Counted from the first letter of the stretch, positions 35,088 to 45,103 are shown. The stretch is 64,000 nt of DNA from Herminiimonas arsenicoxydans (GCA_000026125.1 CU207211.1:3286001-3350000), one strand, 5' to 3'. Translations and numbers: made by a program. The notes: generated from the letters alone by a model not told the origin.

Positions 35088-35194
35088 GCAGCCGTCACTC
35101 TACGGAGTGGAGTGACGGCTGCGCGGCTCACGGCGGGACTCGAAGGGAATCGCTTGCAAGCGATTCCGCGGCCAGCGGAACGTAGGCGAGTCCC
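35088..35194. repeat. Palindrome-rich non-coding block between tRNA-Asp and queH
   Basis: Three nested or neighbouring inverted repeats. GCAGCCGTCACTC (35088-35100) pairs with 35110-35122 (13 bp, 9-nt loop). A perfect 22-bp palindrome lies at 35146-35167, centred on GCTTGCAAGC. An outer pair GGGACTCG (35135-35142) and CGAGTCCC (35187-35194) encloses it. No open frame fits. It may be a folded RNA, a REP-like element or a protein-binding site. Confidence 0.6.
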
Positions 35195-35340
35195 ATGCGC
35201 AAGGAGCTTTTTACGCCCCGCAACCCAAAGCATTCAACTGATAGAGGCTTTTGCTTCTGGTACCATACAGTCCTGAGCAATTTCAAGGCTCGCTGATGCT
35301 TGCCAGACTCATTGCCGGCCAGCATCAGCGAGAAAGCACC

Positions 35341-36027
35341 ATGACCGATTCCACCCCCGACTTCAAACGCGAACCCATTCCACTTCCGAGCAAGCCCGGC
35401 AAGGTTCTGCTGCATTCCTGCTGTGCGCCATGCTCCGGTGAAGTGATGGAGGCGATGCTGGCTTCCGGTATCGATTACTCGATTTTCTTTTACAACCCGA
35501 ACATCCATCCGGAAAAAGAATATCTGCTGCGCAAGGAAGAAAACATCCGCTTTGCCGAAAAGCACAACATCGAGTTCATCGATGCCGATTACGACACCGA
35601 CAACTGGTTCGAGCGCGCCAAGGGCATGGAGAACGAGCCTGAGCGCGGCATACGCTGCACGATGTGCTTCGACATGCGCTTCGAGCGCACGGCCCTGTAT
35701 GCGCACGAACACGGCTTTCCAGTGATTTCAAGTTCGCTCGGCATCTCGCGCTGGAAAGACATGAATCAGATCAACGATTGCGGCGTGCGCGCGGCGGCGA
35801 AATATCCGGACATGCTGTACTGGGAATACAACTGGCGCAAAAAAGGCGGCTCCGCACGCATGATAGAAATTTCCAAACGCGAGAATTTCTATCAGCAGGA
35901 ATATTGCGGTTGCGTGTATTCGCTGCGCGATACCAACAAGCACCGCCGCGAGAGTGGTCGTGAACGGATTGCGATGGGGGTGCAGTTTTACGGCAAACAG
36001 GACACCACCGAAAAAACCGGCGAATAA
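35341..36027 (+). CDS. queH: Epoxyqueuosine reductase QueH
   Basis: 228 residues from ATG 35341. QueH (DUF208) family: [17 protein letters not shown] near the start, then [13 protein letters not shown] and a late CGCVYS, the cysteines that bind its iron-sulfur cluster and metal. It does the last step of queuosine synthesis, reducing epoxyqueuosine in the wobble position of GUN-reading tRNAs. The tRNA-Asp just upstream is one of those targets; I treat that as coincidence. It replaces QueG in many bacteria. Confidence 0.93.
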   Translation: MTDSTPDFKREPIPLPSKPGKVLLHSCCAPCSGEVMEAMLASGIDYSIFFYNPNIHPEKEYLLRKEENIRFAEKHNIEFIDADYDTDNWFERAKGMENEPERGIRCTMCFDMRFERTALYAHEHGFPVISSSLGISRWKDMNQINDCGVRAAAKYPDMLYWEYNWRKKGGSARMIEISKRENFYQQEYCGCVYSLRDTNKHRRESGRERIAMGVQFYGKQDTTEKTGE

Positions 36028-36083
36028 ATTCAGTCCGGCTGGAGTTGCAGATTCAATCCCTGGGTTTGCAGCCCTGGCCGATA

Positions 36084-37244
36084 TCAAAGCTGTTCCGCAG
36101 CAAACAACTCTCCCTGCGCCACTATCGTGGACGGCACTGCCCCCGGTTTCGACAAGGAAGTAATGCGCACGCCGAGCAGGCGCAAGCGCTTGTCCAGCGG
36201 CACGCGGCGCAAACATTCACCGGCCGCCTGCCGTATCGCCTGCGCATCATTCGTTGGTGCGGGCAGGGTCAGATCACGTGTCACGGTACTGAAGTCGGCA
36301 TAACGCAACTTGATGCCTACCGTACGGCCAAGATATTCCTTGCGCACCAAATCATCCGCCACACGTTCACACAATCGCGTAAACAAGGCACTCAATTCGC
36401 TGCGATCCAGTTTTGCGTGCAGGTCGCGCTCCAATGTCGATTCACGACTGATCGACTTCGGCTCCGAACGTGTAACAATTTCTCGCTCATCAATGCCTTG
36501 CGCAACACGCATCAGCCACGCACTGTAGATACGGCCGAAGTTTGCCCGCAGCACAGCGGGATCGCAGTTCGCCAGTTGCTCTATCGTCAGTATGCCGAGG
36601 GCCGCCAGTTTTTCTGTGGACTTGGGGCCGATGCCATTGATTTTCTTCACCGGCAAGGGCCAGATACGCGTCGGAATATCTGCTTCCGAAAGTATCGTCA
36701 AGCCATTCGGCTTTTCCAGATCCGAACATATCTTCGCCAGCAGCTTGTTGGGTGCGACACCTATTGAACATGACAAACCCGTCGCAGCAACCACCGCATC
36801 CTTGATACGCTGTGCAACGACGGCAATATCGTCAGTCTGGTCGTTGAGATCGAGATAGATTTCATCGATGCCGCGATCTTCCATCTGCGGCGCAATCGCC
36901 CCGGCTGCCGCTTTGAACAGCCTGGAATAATGACGATATGCAGTGAAGTCGGTAGGAAGCAGAATCGCATCCGGTGCCAGCTTCGCCGCCTTCATGAGCC
37001 CCATCGCGGAAAACACTCCCAGGGCGCGGGCTTCATACGTCGAGGTGGTCACCACGCCACGTCCGGTGTAATCGCGCAGGCGCGCATAGCGGCGGCTGCC
37101 ATCCGCCTGCAGCACCGGCTCATGCGCCGAACCGGCGCCGATCACAAGCGCCCGTCCACGCAATTCTGGATAACGCAGCAACTCAACCGATGCATAAAAC
37201 GCATCCATATCTAGGTGGGCGATATGGCGGGGACGCGTAGACAT
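36084..37244 (-). CDS. dinB: DNA polymerase IV (Y family)
   Basis: 386 residues from MSTRPRHIAHLD. Y-family polymerase: first catalytic aspartates in HLDMDAFYASVE, second set in DRGIDEIYLDL, helix-hairpin-helix INGIGPKSTEKLAALGI and the little-finger domain after it. It copies damaged DNA with low fidelity. Between the two catalytic motifs there is a short extra loop with HEPVLQADGSRRY that many DinB proteins lack; some betaproteobacterial ones carry it. It lies tail to tail with queH. Confidence 0.92.
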   Translation of the reverse strand: MSTRPRHIAHLDMDAFYASVELLRYPELRGRALVIGAGSAHEPVLQADGSRRYARLRDYTGRGVVTTSTYEARALGVFSAMGLMKAAKLAPDAILLPTDFTAYRHYSRLFKAAAGAIAPQMEDRGIDEIYLDLNDQTDDIAVVAQRIKDAVVAATGLSCSIGVAPNKLLAKICSDLEKPNGLTILSEADIPTRIWPLPVKKINGIGPKSTEKLAALGILTIEQLANCDPAVLRANFGRIYSAWLMRVAQGIDEREIVTRSEPKSISRESTLERDLHAKLDRSELSALFTRLCERVADDLVRKEYLGRTVGIKLRYADFSTVTRDLTLPAPTNDAQAIRQAAGECLRRVPLDKRLRLLGVRITSLSKPGAVPSTIVAQGELFAAEQL

Positions 37245-37465
37245 AAGACGACAACAACAGAAATGAGATACTGCACAGCATAGCATTCACTGTATGGAAA
37301 CACAGCCATTTTAATGCGATCCTGCCAGGGGGAGCTGAGCTGACACATTCAGCCTGACACAGGCTCACACAAGAAACGTGCGGCGCCGACCGAATAAATC
37401 ATCCGCCAAAACGAAACAAGGCGAGCCCGTCGAAACGGCCTCGCCTTGCATTGCGTCCGACAATC

Positions 37466-37828
37466 TTAATTTGACGGCGCCATCGGTGGCATGTTTTTCA
37501 GCTCCATTGCACGCGTGTCGCTGGCATCTTTTTTGGCATCGTGCAGTTCAGACTTGGCATCGGCCTTGTGGTGTTTGTATTCCTTTTTGGCGGCCTTCTT
37601 CCCAGCCTTGTATTCGGTTTTGGCTTTTTTCGTGGCAACACGTTTTTTCACATAAGGATCGTTGCTTTGATTCAAACGCGATTGGTCCGTGTAGGCCGGA
37701 TCGTTGGGATTGGCCGGTGCTTCTGCTGCAGGGACGACTATCGTGGCAGGTGCGCTGCCCTGCGCCGCCGCGAACTGAGCAAACATGGCCACTGCCGTAC
37801 CGGCAAGTATGGTTCGTAGTTTTATCAC
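37466..37828 (-). CDS. Small secreted lysine-rich protein, tandem copy 1
   Basis: 120 residues with a GTG start 4-5 bases after AAGGAG. The signal peptide MIKLRTILAGTAVAMFAQFAAA is almost the same as in the gene upstream at 38076-38348, and the next part (VVPAAEAPANPNDPAYTDQSRLN) is also shared. The remainder is lysine- and alanine-rich (KKAKTEYKAGKKAAKKEYKHHKAD), unlike the paralogue. Function unknown, probably periplasmic. It arose by tandem duplication with replacement or growth of the tail. Confidence 0.7.
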   Translation of the reverse strand: MIKLRTILAGTAVAMFAQFAAAQGSAPATIVVPAAEAPANPNDPAYTDQSRLNQSNDPYVKKRVATKKAKTEYKAGKKAAKKEYKHHKADAKSELHDAKKDASDTRAMELKNMPPMAPSN

Positions 37829-38075
37829 AAGAACTCCTTATACAAATATTAGAAACCGAAACGAATTTCCACTGAAGCTGATGCCGCCCATCAATATCAA
37901 CAGGCTATGCACACGCTATGAGGGGCAGCGTGCTGTTAACAGAAGTTCAACTTGATTGTTCGCAGCACTGCTGCAGAAAAGAATTCGCGCGTTGCAAACA
38001 ACGAATTGCCGCATGCATTCATTGCCGGCAAAACTCAACGCGCTCGACTACCAAGCCAGCCATTCGGAGCAGAAA

Positions 38076-38348
38076 TTATCTGCCTGGCATGCTCGCACCT
38101 GGCGCAGGTGTCACTTGCGCCATGCAGGGTGTCCCGCCAGCAGCTTCGATACGACGCTTAACCAGAGCATCATCGGTGTAATTCAAGCGCGATTGATCGA
38201 CATACCTTGGGTCGTTAGGATTCGTTGGCGCCTGCGAAGCAGGGACGACGATAAGGACAGGACAGTACTGCGGGGCTGACTGGGCAGCTGCAAACTGCGA
38301 AAACATGAGCACTGCCGAGCCGGCGAGAATTGTACGTAGTTTTATCAT
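38076..38348 (-). CDS. Small secreted protein, tandem copy 2
   Basis: 90 residues from ATG 38348, which follows AAGGAG at good distance. It has the signal peptide MIKLRTILAGSAVLMFSQFAAA. The mature part shares VVPASQAPTNPNDPRYVDQSRLN with the neighbouring copy, then differs (ALVKRRIEAAGGTPCM). The upstream leader of both genes is also similar, so the duplication included the promoter region. Function unknown. Confidence 0.7.
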   Translation of the reverse strand: MIKLRTILAGSAVLMFSQFAAAQSAPQYCPVLIVVPASQAPTNPNDPRYVDQSRLNYTDDALVKRRIEAAGGTPCMAQVTPAPGASMPGR

Positions 38349-38537
38349 GGCAACTCCTTGTTCAATAATAAACAACCGATACGAAATGCTCGCTCGGAGA
38401 TGCATGCTGCCAACCAAATTTGATGAGCACAGCAAGCCTTACTACTGACAGGTGTTGTTAGCAAAAGTTCATCTTATTCGTTCGAACTACCTTGCCGAAA
38501 ATATGCCTGCAGCAAGTTCATCGCCTGATTTCAATCA

Positions 38538-38879
38538 TCAGATGAATTGCCCCCAGCACCACAAGCCTAGGGCTGTCAGAGACAGTGCGATGGCCATCCA
38601 TGACAATAAGGACATGCGCCTGTAACGCCGCTCATTCGCGATCACGCCCTGCTCCAGCGTCATTACCATTTGCTGCAACTGCTCGGCCAGATCCTTGATG
38701 CGTATCGCATTTTGCGATGCCACGTCCTGCAGCTCGTTAATCTGTTGCTGCAACAACGCCTCCTGCGTCGGCGCATTTTCATCGACCTTGCGCTTCTTGA
38801 ATACCGGCAAAGCGGCGTCAATGATGGTGCCTACATGCGGCAGAATGGCCTTGACGGCGGGTACTAGCCATGAATACAT
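38538..38879 (-). CDS. Small coiled-coil membrane protein, unknown function
   Basis: 113 residues. The middle (about residues 35-85) is a glutamine- and leucine-rich coiled coil (ALLQQQINELQDVASQNAIRIKDLAEQLQQMV; ends cited), followed by a basic turn NERRYRRM and one C-terminal membrane segment (LLSWMAIALSLTALGLWCW). It resembles other tail-anchored coiled-coil proteins but I cannot name a family. Confidence 0.65.
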   Translation of the reverse strand: MYSWLVPAVKAILPHVGTIIDAALPVFKKRKVDENAPTQEALLQQQINELQDVASQNAIRIKDLAEQLQQMVMTLEQGVIANERRYRRMSLLSWMAIALSLTALGLWCWGQFI

Positions 38880-39090
38880 GCGAATTCCTTACCTGAATAA
38901 ATAACGTGCTGCGTTTGACGAGCGGCCGTTGCTGATCGCCCAGCGTCGATCTTGCATGACAAATTCCATGTTGCCTATGCATTTACTGCATTTCCCGGCA
39001 TTTCCATTTCGTTGCTGCCGGGTTTTAAGTTATATTGCAACGACTCCTGCTGCGGCACGATTCGCGGCAGCAAATTACCTCAATCCGAAA

Positions 39091-39801
39091 ATGACTACAC
39101 CGCTTATGCTCGACCCCAATGCCTTACTCAAGCCACTCGATGGCTACATCGTAGAAGACCTGAGCAACGCCGACATCGCCACTACCGGCACGATTGCCGC
39201 TTCCATTCTGGGCGACCTCGCCGCACCCGTATTGCAAATGCTGTCGGTTGCAGGCGATTCCGCCAACGATATCTCAGTCGAATTCTTTCCCGATCCGGAT
39301 GACGAAAGTACTCCCGGCACGCTGATCTTCTGGCCGGCAACCCGCACCAGCAAGAGCAGCACGCGCGACGACGCATTCAATGCCGAGTATTCCTTGCGCC
39401 TCGCGGTATTTTTATCCGAACGCGAAGACGAGGATGTGATCTACCCGGCCGGCTTCAGCATGGTGCTGAAACTCAATGAAAGCGCCTGCGAACTGGTGAA
39501 GAATCTGCCGCCTGCCGTATTTGAACGACTGGAATTCCAGATGAAGGGCAACTCCTTGCCGAGCGGCTTTGAGTTTCTCGATGACAGCGAACACATTCCG
39601 GTCATTCCGAACATGCGTCGCCAGTTCCTGAAAGCGATTACACGCGCACACTCGGTGACGGCAAAAAAACGCAGCAAGGAATTTGACGCGGTGATGGCGC
39701 ATTACATCTGGGACAACACCGAACCGGAAGCGCATTTTGGCGTCGTGTTATCGACACTGGCAACGCTGTTTGTCGCAATCCACCATCAATCGAAACTGTA
39801 A
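39091..39801 (+). CDS. Hypothetical protein, conserved-looking cytoplasmic
   Basis: 236 residues from ATG 39091; the frame is open from 38929 but the earlier residues are not protein-like. It is acidic in the first half (DPDDESTPGTLIFWPATR) and has no signal peptide or membrane segment until a slightly hydrophobic end (VLSTLATLFVAIHH). I do not recognise it. It is convergent with the VF530 gene. Confidence 0.65.
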   Translation: MTTPLMLDPNALLKPLDGYIVEDLSNADIATTGTIAASILGDLAAPVLQMLSVAGDSANDISVEFFPDPDDESTPGTLIFWPATRTSKSSTRDDAFNAEYSLRLAVFLSEREDEDVIYPAGFSMVLKLNESACELVKNLPPAVFERLEFQMKGNSLPSGFEFLDDSEHIPVIPNMRRQFLKAITRAHSVTAKKRSKEFDAVMAHYIWDNTEPEAHFGVVLSTLATLFVAIHHQSKL

Positions 39802-39842
39802 GAGCGGAACTGTAAATTCGTCCTGCCCACATGCCCGATTAT

Positions 39843-40076
39843 TCAGTCGGGCATGTTCACAAACAGTTCTTCCACCTTGCTTCTGGCCCACGGCGTCTTG
39901 CGCAGAAACGTCAGACTCGATTTGATGCTGGGATCGATGTTGAAGCACTTGATCTCTATGCGTCGGCCCAGCTCTTCCCAGCCGTAGCGATCCACCAGTG
40001 CGAGCAGGATTTTCTCCAGGCTCTGGCCATGCAATGGATCGCTGTCTGACGCCTTGTTCTTTTGCTGCTCGCTCAT
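39843..40076 (-). CDS. VF530-family (DUF2132) small protein
   Basis: 77 residues from ATG 40076. Family signature: [25 protein letters not shown] and later [29 protein letters not shown]. It is a small helical domain, structurally described as DNA-binding-like with no known job. It is followed upstream by the DUF2288 gene, with which it may be co-transcribed. Confidence 0.9.
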   Translation of the reverse strand: MSEQQKNKASDSDPLHGQSLEKILLALVDRYGWEELGRRIEIKCFNIDPSIKSSLTFLRKTPWARSKVEELFVNMPD

Positions 40077-40095
40077 GATTTTTCCGCTTGAAACA

Positions 40096-40407
40096 TTAAA
40101 CCGGTTTTTTCTCCTGCACCAGCACCCATGGCCGCGCCACGACTGTCCACAGCATCGCATCGGCCTCCAGCCACTGACTGGCCTGTGCATCCGTCGCCTT
40201 GGCAATCTTCCCTGCATTGAGCCACTGCTCGACCAGCACCTTGTCGTCAATGGTAAAACGGGCCGCGACTTCGACCAGATCCATGTCGTCGGCCACGACG
40301 ACCACCAGGCCGCCGGCAAAATAACGCAGCAATTCAGCCCACGCAATTTGCGAGGTTTCCATATTGAGTTTGGCGTGCAGAAGCTGCTGGTCTTGTGGAA
40401 GCGTCAT
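40096..40407 (-). CDS. DUF2288 family protein
   Basis: 103 residues. DUF2288 pattern: [29 protein letters not shown] at the start (family start), then [16 protein letters not shown] and a short end. Function unknown. It lies 19 bp before the VF530 gene on the same strand. Confidence 0.85.
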   Translation of the reverse strand: MTLPQDQQLLHAKLNMETSQIAWAELLRYFAGGLVVVVADDMDLVEVAARFTIDDKVLVEQWLNAGKIAKATDAQASQWLEADAMLWTVVARPWVLVQEKKPV

Positions 40408-40467
40408 CGTTTCAATCTGTATAAAGTTGCAGGGAATAGCGCGCTGTCATGCGCGGCAAGGGTTTGA

Positions 40468-40674
40468 TCAATAGTGCGGCGGCCGCTCATGCGCGGAACC
40501 TTGTTCATTGCCGCCGCTGGCGACTTCCTTCAGGCGTCCTGCCAGCGCAATGCACAAGGCTTCAAGTTCAGTGATTTTCTTTTGCTGCTCGTACACCATC
40601 TTGTTCAGGATATCGACCAGATCCTCCTGGCGCGTCAGCTTGATTTCGATCTCGACGATACGGTCTTCATTCAT
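40468..40674 (-). CDS. slyX: SlyX family protein
   Basis: 68 residues from ATG 40674. SlyX is a short coiled-coil protein; here EIEIKLTRQEDLVDILNKMVYEQQKKI shows the heptad pattern and the tail ends in the family's HERPPHY. Function unknown. It follows rep on the same strand. Confidence 0.9.
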   Translation of the reverse strand: MNEDRIVEIEIKLTRQEDLVDILNKMVYEQQKKITELEALCIALAGRLKEVASGGNEQGSAHERPPHY

Positions 40675-40706
40675 TATTTTCTTCCATTCACTAATGCGGC
40701 CAAGAC

Positions 40707-42761
40707 TCAAGCCACTTTCGGTTTTTGCAATAGCGCCTTCAGATTCGCCAGCCGGCTTTGCGGCGTGATGATTTCATCTTCGGTCGGCACGGCATCGCCT
40801 TCGTCGAGTTTCATTTCCTTGATGAAGCGCGAGATATCGCAATGCACGTGTTCGCGCGCACGCTTGCGCTTCTTGCACCAGCTGACATGCAGCGAGCGCT
40901 GCGCGCGCGTAATGCCGACGTACATCAGGCGGCGCTCTTCCTCTATGCGTGCACCCAGCGTCTCGATAGGCGCATCGGGGTCGCCCTTGTGCGGCAGGAT
41001 GCCTTCTTCCACGCCGACCAGAAACACGTGTGGAAATTCCAGGCCTTTGGAGGCATGCAGCGTCGACATCCGTACCGCGTCCGGCTCTTCATCCTTGCCT
41101 TCCAGCATGGTCATCAGGGCCACCATCTGCGTCAGATCGAGCAAACTCTTTTCAGGGTCGTTGCCGTCCTTGCCGCCGCTGCCTTTTTCTTTCAGCCAGG
41201 TTGTGAAGTCGATCACGTTCTGCCACTTCGACTGTGCCTGCCTGTCGTCGAAGTTATCGTACAGATACGCTTCGTAATTGATTTCCTTCATCATGTCCTC
41301 AAGCAGCGATGCCGCCTGGCCTTCGCGGTGCGCATGCGCTTCCAGCTGGTTGATGAAGTTGCCGAATTCGCGCAAGGGTGTCAGCTGCCGCTCGGCCAGC
41401 TTCGATTCCAGCCCGCCCTTGAACACCGCTTCAAACAATGAGCATTGCCATTGCCCGGCAAACGCGCCCAGCGTCTCCAGCGTCGACTGGCCGACGCCGC
41501 GCTTGGGTGTCGTCACGGCACGGATGAACGCCGGGTCGTCATCCTGGTTGGCGACCAGACGCAGGTAACTGATGATGTCCTTGATCTCGGCGCGATCGAA
41601 AAAACTCTGGCCGCCGGAGATCGTGTACGGAATGCGCTCCTTGCGCAGCGCCTGTTCGATCACGCGCGACTGATGATTACCGCGATACAGGATCGCGTAA
41701 TCGGAGAATTTCGCGCGCCGCTCGAAACGATGCGCCGACAGCATGATCGCGATCTGCTCGGCTTCCTGATCGTCGTCCTGCATGCCGAGCACCTTGACCG
41801 GGTCGCCGAGGCCGTGTTCGGACCACAGGGATTTTTCAAACAGCTTGGGATTGTTGCCGATCACCGAGTTGGCTGCTTGCAGGATGCGCGTGCTGGAACG
41901 GTAATTCTGCTCCAGCTTGACGACTTTCAGGTCGGGGAAGTCGACCTGCAACTGCTTCAGGTTTTCTATCGTCGCGCCGCGCCAGGCATAGATCGCCTGA
42001 TCGTCGTCGCCCACGGCGGTGAACATCGGCTTCTTGCCGATGCCGGTGACCAGCAGCTTGACCAGTTCGTACTGGCAGGTATTGGTATCCTGATATTCAT
42101 CGACCAGCAGGTAACGCAGCTTGCGTTGCCATTTGTCGCGCACCGCTTCATTGCCGCGAAACAGTTCGACCGGCAGCCGGATCAGATCGTCGAAATCGAC
42201 CGCCTGATACGCCGATAGCGTGGCGACATAGCTCCGGTAAATCCGCGCAGCTTGCGCCTCGTCCTCATCCTTGGCCTGATTCAGCGCGGCATCAGGATCG
42301 ATCAGACCGTTTTTCCACAGCGAGATCGCGGTCTGGATACGGCGCACCAGCTGCTTGTCGGTCGTGATGGCCATATCCTGCACCAGCGAAAAGCAGTCGT
42401 CGCTGTCCATGATGGAGAAGCGGTCCTTCAGCCCCAGTTCCTTCGCTTCTTGACGCAGGATTTTCACGCCGAGCGAATGGAAGGTGCTGACCGTCAGCTG
42501 CTTGGCCTGCTTCGGCTCCTTCAGCAGTTTAGCGATACGTTCCTGCATCTCCAGCGCCGCCTTGTTGGTAAAAGTCAGCGCTGCAACATGTCTGGCCTCG
42601 TAACCGCAATCCTCTATCAGATGCGCAATCTTTTGCGTGATGACGCGCGTCTTGCCCGAGCCGGCGCCGGCCAGCACCAGGCAGGGGCCGTCCATGTACT
42701 TGATGGCTTCGCGCTGCGGCGCGTTAAGACCGTGCGAGGATGAATGGGGAGACGAGGACAT
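40707..42761 (-). CDS. rep: ATP-dependent DNA helicase Rep (UvrD family)
   Basis: 684 residues. Superfamily 1 helicase with all motifs in order: Q motif and Walker A (LNAPQREAI; GAGSGKTRVI), LTFTNKAA, DEYQDTN, GDDDQAIYAWRGA, LEQNYRS, then the late STLHASKGLEFPHV and GITRAQRSL. It unwinds DNA 3' to 5' and helps replication forks past bound proteins. Rep and UvrD are hard to separate by eye; the length and Rep-like start favour Rep. slyX follows on the same strand. Confidence 0.92.
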   Translation of the reverse strand: MSSSPHSSSHGLNAPQREAIKYMDGPCLVLAGAGSGKTRVITQKIAHLIEDCGYEARHVAALTFTNKAALEMQERIAKLLKEPKQAKQLTVSTFHSLGVKILRQEAKELGLKDRFSIMDSDDCFSLVQDMAITTDKQLVRRIQTAISLWKNGLIDPDAALNQAKDEDEAQAARIYRSYVATLSAYQAVDFDDLIRLPVELFRGNEAVRDKWQRKLRYLLVDEYQDTNTCQYELVKLLVTGIGKKPMFTAVGDDDQAIYAWRGATIENLKQLQVDFPDLKVVKLEQNYRSSTRILQAANSVIGNNPKLFEKSLWSEHGLGDPVKVLGMQDDDQEAEQIAIMLSAHRFERRAKFSDYAILYRGNHQSRVIEQALRKERIPYTISGGQSFFDRAEIKDIISYLRLVANQDDDPAFIRAVTTPKRGVGQSTLETLGAFAGQWQCSLFEAVFKGGLESKLAERQLTPLREFGNFINQLEAHAHREGQAASLLEDMMKEINYEAYLYDNFDDRQAQSKWQNVIDFTTWLKEKGSGGKDGNDPEKSLLDLTQMVALMTMLEGKDEEPDAVRMSTLHASKGLEFPHVFLVGVEEGILPHKGDPDAPIETLGARIEEERRLMYVGITRAQRSLHVSWCKKRKRAREHVHCDISRFIKEMKLDEGDAVPTEDEIITPQSRLANLKALLQKPKVA

Positions 42762-42863
42762 CAGAAGAAAAGCGGGAACAGAAAGCGGTCCATTGTATCA
42801 GCGCAGGGCCCGCCGCCGGCGTCATTCCGGCAATTTGCACAGCGATGATGCCGTACCGGCAAC

Positions 42864-44237
42864 TCAACCGATATTGACGCGCCCTGTCGGATATTCGATC
42901 GCACGACCGCGCGGATTGGCCAGCATGAATGCCAGCGTCAGCGGCCCGACACGGCCTATCAGCATCAGCACCATCATCGTGCACTGGCCGGCAATCGACA
43001 GCCCGGGCGTGACGCCGCGCGACAGGCCGGTGGTCGATACCGCCGAAATGACTTCAAATGCCAGGTCGATAAAAAGACCGTCTTCCGTCAGCATCAGGAT
43101 AAACGTGCCGGCGACGACGCACAGCACCGCAATGATTGTGATTGCTAGTGCGCGCACGATCGTGTTCGCTTCTATGCTGCGGCCCAATACAACCGGCGTC
43201 TTTTGCTGCCGCAGGAAGGCTCGCGTCGCCACCAGCAGGATAATGAAGGTGGTCAGCTTGATACCGCCGCCGGTAGAACCACTGCCGGCACCGATGAACA
43301 TCAGCATCATGATGAAAAATGCGCTGACGGGCCGCAGGGCCGCTGTATCCATGGTGGTGAAACCGGATGAACGCGGCGCCACCGCCTGGAACCAGCTGGC
43401 CCATAATTTCGCGCCCCAGCCATGCAAGGCTCCCAGCGTATCGGGATTGCCATATTCCAGCAGCAGCAATACCAGCATGGCGATCAGATTGATGGCGAGG
43501 GTGCCGATCAGCATCAGCCGGGTATGCAGAGTCAGCTCGTGGAAGCGTTTTTTGGCGCGCAGATCGGCAATCACGGCAAAACCGATACCGCCGGAAATAA
43601 ATAAAAATGGAATGACCAGATTGATCAGCGGGTTGTCTACATAGGCCGCCAGACTGTGCGATGCCAGACCAAAACCGGCGTTGTTGAACGCCGACACGGC
43701 ATGAAAAAAACTGTAGAACAGTCCTTTTCCCCAGCCCATTTCCGGCACCCACTGCGTGGCCAGCAGCAAGGTACCCAGCAATTCCGTCAGTACGATAAAG
43801 CCGAACAGCACGCGCAGCAGATGCTGCAGGTCGATACTGCCGCTTTGATTGAAGGCATCCTGCATCGCTGCGCGGTTGCGCAAGGTCAGGCGGCCGCTGG
43901 TCAAATGAATGATGAGCACACCGAAGGTCAGCAAGCCGATCCCGCCCAGCTGTATCAGGCCCAGCACTATCCACTGCCCGAACAGCGTGAAATGACTGCC
44001 GACATCGAGCACCGTCAGGCCGGTGATGGTGGAAGCCGAGACGGCCGTGAACAAGGCTTGCATCCACGTCGTGTGCGCATGGCTCGCCATCGGCAATTTC
44101 AGCAACACCGCGCCCAGCAACGATAGACCGATGAAGGACAGGATCAATGCCTGCGGCGGCGTCAGATGCAGTACGCGCCGCCTGACCTGCCGCTTGACTT
44201 GCCGGTACAGAAGCGGCGGCTGATACCCGCGCCTCAT
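42864..44237 (-). CDS. ktrB: Potassium uptake channel subunit (KtrB/TrkH family)
   Basis: 457 residues with about ten membrane segments. It has the four-fold K+ filter repeats of this family, for example SASTITGLTVLD near the start, and later AFNNAGFGLASHS, APRSSGFTTMDTAAL and SAVSTTGLSRGVTPG. The size is nearer to KtrB than to TrkH. The next gene, ktrA, overlaps by four bases at 44234 and gates it. It takes up K+ with Na+ or H+ and so helps adapt to osmotic stress. Confidence 0.9.
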   Translation of the reverse strand: MRRGYQPPLLYRQVKRQVRRRVLHLTPPQALILSFIGLSLLGAVLLKLPMASHAHTTWMQALFTAVSASTITGLTVLDVGSHFTLFGQWIVLGLIQLGGIGLLTFGVLIIHLTSGRLTLRNRAAMQDAFNQSGSIDLQHLLRVLFGFIVLTELLGTLLLATQWVPEMGWGKGLFYSFFHAVSAFNNAGFGLASHSLAAYVDNPLINLVIPFLFISGGIGFAVIADLRAKKRFHELTLHTRLMLIGTLAINLIAMLVLLLLEYGNPDTLGALHGWGAKLWASWFQAVAPRSSGFTTMDTAALRPVSAFFIMMLMFIGAGSGSTGGGIKLTTFIILLVATRAFLRQQKTPVVLGRSIEANTIVRALAITIIAVLCVVAGTFILMLTEDGLFIDLAFEVISAVSTTGLSRGVTPGLSIAGQCTMMVLMLIGRVGPLTLAFMLANPRGRAIEYPTGRVNIG

Positions 44238-44884
44238 AACAAGGCCGAAATACCGCGCAGATTGTCGAGGGCGCCGGCCATCACCAGTTGATCGCCGGTA
44301 CGGAACACATAGTCGCCCGAAGGCACAGGCAGGAGCTCACGCTGATGCTTGACCAGCAGCAAATGCACACCGCGCTGGCCCAGTTGCAGCGCAGCGACGG
44401 TTAGGCCGACCAGTTTCTCCGAGGCCCGTACTTCTACTGTAAACAGATCGTGACCGAGGCTGATGTAATCCACCACTTCCGGATACATCATCGCGTGCGC
44501 CAGCCGCAAACCCATTTCATGTTCCGGGTGCACGATGTGATCGGCGCCCAGCTTGTGCAAAATGCGATGATGATTGTGATTCAGCGCCTTGGCCCACACT
44601 TCCGGTTTCGGCATGTTCTTGACGGTCAGCGTCACCAGGATATTGGCTTCCAGATCTTCCCCGATCGCCACGACCACCGCATCGCAATCGTGTACGCCGA
44701 GGTCGCGCAAGGTATCTTCATCGCGCGCATCGGCCACCACTGCCTGCGTGATGTCGTCGGCAATCGCATTGACGTGCGCCGGATCGAGGTCGATGCCAAG
44801 CACGTCGTTGCCCAGCCGGGCCAGTTCGCGCGCAACGGTAGAACCGAAGGCACCCAATCCGATAACGGTAAAAGTACGTTTCAT
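44234..44884 (-). CDS. ktrA: Potassium uptake regulatory subunit (KtrA, RCK domain)
   Basis: 216 residues with one RCK-N Rossmann domain (VIGLGAFGSTVARELARLGNDVLGIDLDP; ends cited) and one RCK-C domain. The single domain pair is typical of KtrA rather than the double TrkA. It binds nucleotides and controls KtrB. It is upstream of ktrB in one operon. Confidence 0.92.
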   Translation of the reverse strand: MKRTFTVIGLGAFGSTVARELARLGNDVLGIDLDPAHVNAIADDITQAVVADARDEDTLRDLGVHDCDAVVVAIGEDLEANILVTLTVKNMPKPEVWAKALNHNHHRILHKLGADHIVHPEHEMGLRLAHAMMYPEVVDYISLGHDLFTVEVRASEKLVGLTVAALQLGQRGVHLLLVKHQRELLPVPSGDYVFRTGDQLVMAGALDNLRGISALL

Positions 44885-45103
44885 TATTAGTAGTGTTTGA
44901 TGCGCCGTGCAGACGCAAGCAGGAAAGAGGATGAGGCATTAAAACATAATTGCATGCGGCAAACCGCTCATATCATGCAGAATGTGCGGTCGGTCGCATC
45001 CGGTCGCGCCATCTGCGCAGTACAATGACCGCTGCATCCGAACGCCTGGACGCTCTGCATGATCCGCCGCCCCATCCATCCTTCACTCAAGAAATCGTAC
45101 GCC

